Shown in pieces: positions 43,435-45,044 of a stretch of DNA of 45,044 bases. Source of the stretch: Candidatus Methanovirga basalitermitum (GTDB lineage Archaea > Methanobacteriota > Methanobacteria > Methanobacteriales > Methanobacteriaceae); contig JAISZW010000091.1 in assembly GCA_031284445.1 (NCBI GenBank), positions 1 to 45,044 of the forward strand. Direction: 5' to 3'. How positions within the stretch are numbered: the first letter of the stretch is position 1; each line of letters starts with the position of its first letter. The notes under the pieces were generated by a model. That model was not told where the DNA came from, did not search any database, and was given only the letters and a program-made list of their open reading frames with translations. Both the position numbers and the translations under genes were made by a program.

Positions 43435-44349
43435 TTATTTTATATTTTCTAAATCATTGTATGCTGATGTTGCAGCTATTGCACCTTCACCACAAGCAAC
43501 AACTAACTGCTGTAATCCTCCTGTAATATCTCCAGCAGAGTAAACAAAAAGCATGCTGGTTTCCTGTTTTTTATCAGTAACTATCTGATTAGCATCATCA
43601 AGTTTTATATTAAGATTTTTAGTCAATTCAATTGATGATGGTAGTGAGCCAATAGCTACAAAAACTCCATCGGTTTTTATTTCTCTCTGATTACCTTTTT
43701 TATCCTCTAAAATAACAGATTTTACAAATTTATCTCCTTTAATTTCTTTAATATTTGAACTGGGAATAATTTTAATATTTTTATTCTTGATTTTTTCTTG
43801 TAAATAATGTTCTGCTCTAAATTCTTCTCTTCTATGGACTATTGTAACATCCACTCCAAGATTATCTAAGAAAATAGCTTCTTGTAAACTACTATTCCCT
43901 CCACCAATCACTATGGTTTTTTTATCCTTATAAAATATTCCATCACAAGTTGCACAATAGCTAACACCAAGACCTAAAAACTTTTCTTCACCAGTAACCC
44001 CTATTTTTCTATGTTTTCTTCCCATAGTTAATATAATAGCTTTAGCAAAATATTTAGTCTTAGTTGTAGTTATTTCAAATCCATTTTCAACTTTAATAAT
44101 ATTTTCTGCACTCTCATTTTCTTTTATTTCTAAGAACTTCTGTGCTTGCTGTTTCATTTTTGACATTAATATCATCCCTGAAATTAATTCAAAACCAGGA
44201 TAATTTCCCATCGAAGGAATTTCTAATCCAAGCCCACCAGCTATTGTTTTTTCAAGAATTAATGATTTGGAACCTTGCCTTCCAGTATATATTCCAGCTG
44301 TTAATCCTGCGGGACCCGCACCCACAATAATAATGTCGTAGCTTTCCAT
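43435..44349 (-). CDS. trxB: Thioredoxin reductase
   Basis: 304 residues. FAD-binding GAGPAGLTAGIYTGRQG at the N-terminus, redox pair CATC (C132, C135), NADPH-binding GGGNSSLQEA and the C-terminal FAD loop YSAGDITGG fit the low-molecular-weight thioredoxin reductase family. It passes electrons from NADPH or a related donor to thioredoxin; in methanogens some use reduced F420 instead, which the sequence does not show. It stands alone, 44 bases after the next gene's stop on the same strand. Confidence 0.93.
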   Translation of the reverse strand: MESYDIIIVGAGPAGLTAGIYTGRQGSKSLILEKTIAGGLGLEIPSMGNYPGFELISGMILMSKMKQQAQKFLEIKENESAENIIKVENGFEITTTKTKYFAKAIILTMGRKHRKIGVTGEEKFLGLGVSYCATCDGIFYKDKKTIVIGGGNSSLQEAIFLDNLGVDVTIVHRREEFRAEHYLQEKIKNKNIKIIPSSNIKEIKGDKFVKSVILEDKKGNQREIKTDGVFVAIGSLPSSIELTKNLNIKLDDANQIVTDKKQETSMLFVYSAGDITGGLQQLVVACGEGAIAATSAYNDLENIK

Positions 44350-44393
44350 ATAATCGCCTTAAATAGTTCTGAATTTTAAAATAATAGGATTAA

Positions 44394-44789
44394 TCATTTC
44401 TCATTGTTTAATGATTTATTAATTAATGAACTGAAACAACCACAATTTTCTTTCTTACTATCATCATACTTTGGTTTTTTTAGTTCTTGGGCTGTAACAG
44501 ATAAGAAACAGTATGGATAACCAGTTTCATCTGTTTTTCTTAATATTGATGATATACCTTTAAAATAACAGTTAATATCACCAGTATTGCCAATATCCAT
44601 AGTAAAGGGATTTGAACCTTTAAGACTTCCAAAGAACTCACTAATTTTATTCAGGTCTTCTTCATTGCATCGAAAGTTTATACTCATTATTCCATCATTT
44701 CTAATTTTAAGCCCAACGAATCTTTCATTAAGTTCTAATTTCTCATTAGAAATAGTTTTAAATATTACATTTTCACTAATTTCTGACAT
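44394..44789 (-). CDS. Conserved-looking unknown protein with Cys-rich end
   Basis: 131 residues from an ATG with ggtg five bases upstream; a TTG seven codons earlier gives a slightly longer form. Mixed alpha/beta with an acidic N-terminus and a C-terminal ENCGCFSSLI. The mid-part FRCNEEDLNKISEFFGSLKG is not a motif I recognise. It is transcribed in the same direction as trxB and lies 44 bases upstream of it, so the two could be one operon, perhaps linked to redox or metal handling through the CGC. That link is inference. Confidence 0.6.
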   Translation of the reverse strand: MSEISENVIFKTISNEKLELNERFVGLKIRNDGIMSINFRCNEEDLNKISEFFGSLKGSNPFTMDIGNTGDINCYFKGISSILRKTDETGYPYCFLSVTAQELKKPKYDDSKKENCGCFSSLINKSLNNEK

Positions 44790-44913
44790 TTCTACACCAA
44801 ATTGATTCAATGACAGTTCAATATACTTAATAATTTAGTGTTTAATTTATCACTAAATTCTTGTGTTAATAATTTGTTTTATATTTTTATAATATAAAAA
44901 CCTTGTTTTTATA

Positions 44914-44940
44914 GAGTCTGTAAAAAATTGTGGAGTTTTT
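44914..44940. mobile_element. Terminal repeat related to the MITE ends
   Basis: gagtctgtaaaaaattgtgg followed by agttttt matches the ends of the 98-bp element at 36559-36656 at most positions (tgtaaa…gtggagttttt). No second end or coding frame is visible before the window stops at 45044, so this may be one end of a longer element or a solitary relic. Confidence 0.6.
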
Positions 44941-44990
44941 CTTTACATTGCTTCATTTCTCAAAGAGAGCTAAAATATTCCAATAACCCA

Positions 44991-45025
44991 TCAATTACTA
45001 AAAATCTTCGATTTTTAGTAATTGA
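44991..45025. repeat. Perfect 16-bp-stem hairpin
   Basis: Arms tcaattactaaaaatc (44991-45006) and gatttttagtaattga (45010-45025) pair perfectly around ttc. Its apex is the complement of the cgaaga apex in the dispersed repeat, so it probably belongs to the same hairpin family in inverse orientation. It may also serve as a strong transcript terminator or be part of an element inserted at the window edge. Confidence 0.75.
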
Positions 45026-45044
45026 TCAATTTACGAATAATCCT

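Overview
The window is AT-rich archaeal DNA, most likely from a Methanobrevibacter-like member of the Methanobacteriales. The evidence is a split GMP synthase (separate glutaminase subunit), archaeal-type CoaD, Dph6, NucS, PdxS, class III signal-peptide pilins and archaeal TATA-type promoters. Genus is inference; there is no rRNA or tRNA gene in the window.

Positions 1 to about 22.2 kb are the right-hand part of an integrated tailed virus; its left end lies outside the window. From left to right there are tail-fibre and baseplate genes, an HK97-gp10-like gene, a tail-completion-like gene, a 1209-residue tape measure protein, and a reverse-strand coiled-coil membrane protein. A run of small accessory genes at 12.8-16.2 kb is broken by single-base lesions. 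Then come an AbrB-like regulator divergent from an early operon, a putative ssDNA-handling protein, an archaeo-eukaryotic-type primase with a zinc ribbon, an SF3/D5-like helicase, an iteron- and hairpin-rich region that may be the replication origin, and a reverse-strand tyrosine integrase that lacks the first catalytic arginine.

From 22.5 kb the DNA is host chromosome. It holds an RsbW-like ATPase, NucS, a large Ski2-like helicase with cysteine clusters, a 1-kb gene-free stretch with a hairpin repeat, and a Cas4-like protein. Next is a compact peptide-maturation locus at 28.6-32.3 kb: a 42-residue precursor with five cysteines spaced every third residue, a PqqD-like/radical SAM/SPASM maturase, an ABC ATPase, an ABC-2 permease and a 32-residue membrane peptide. 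A paralogue of the viral coiled-coil membrane protein lies just downstream.

The right third is ordinary host metabolism (YigZ family, UbiX, PdxS, amino-acid permease, Dph6, two mini-pilins, CoaD, GuaAA, thioredoxin reductase) interrupted by small mobile or repeat DNA: a 98-bp MITE-like element with an 8-bp target duplication upstream of pdxS, a related terminal repeat at the right edge, a dispersed hairpin repeat of about 135 bp, and a decayed 1.2-kb stretch after dph6.

The most interesting items are the cysteine-periodic peptide locus, the pair of coiled-coil membrane proteins shared by provirus and host, the lesion cluster in the viral accessory genes, the duplicated leader hairpin with a constant CGGCAA loop, the shared ACTTA/TAAGT palindromes at three viral control points, and the MITE.
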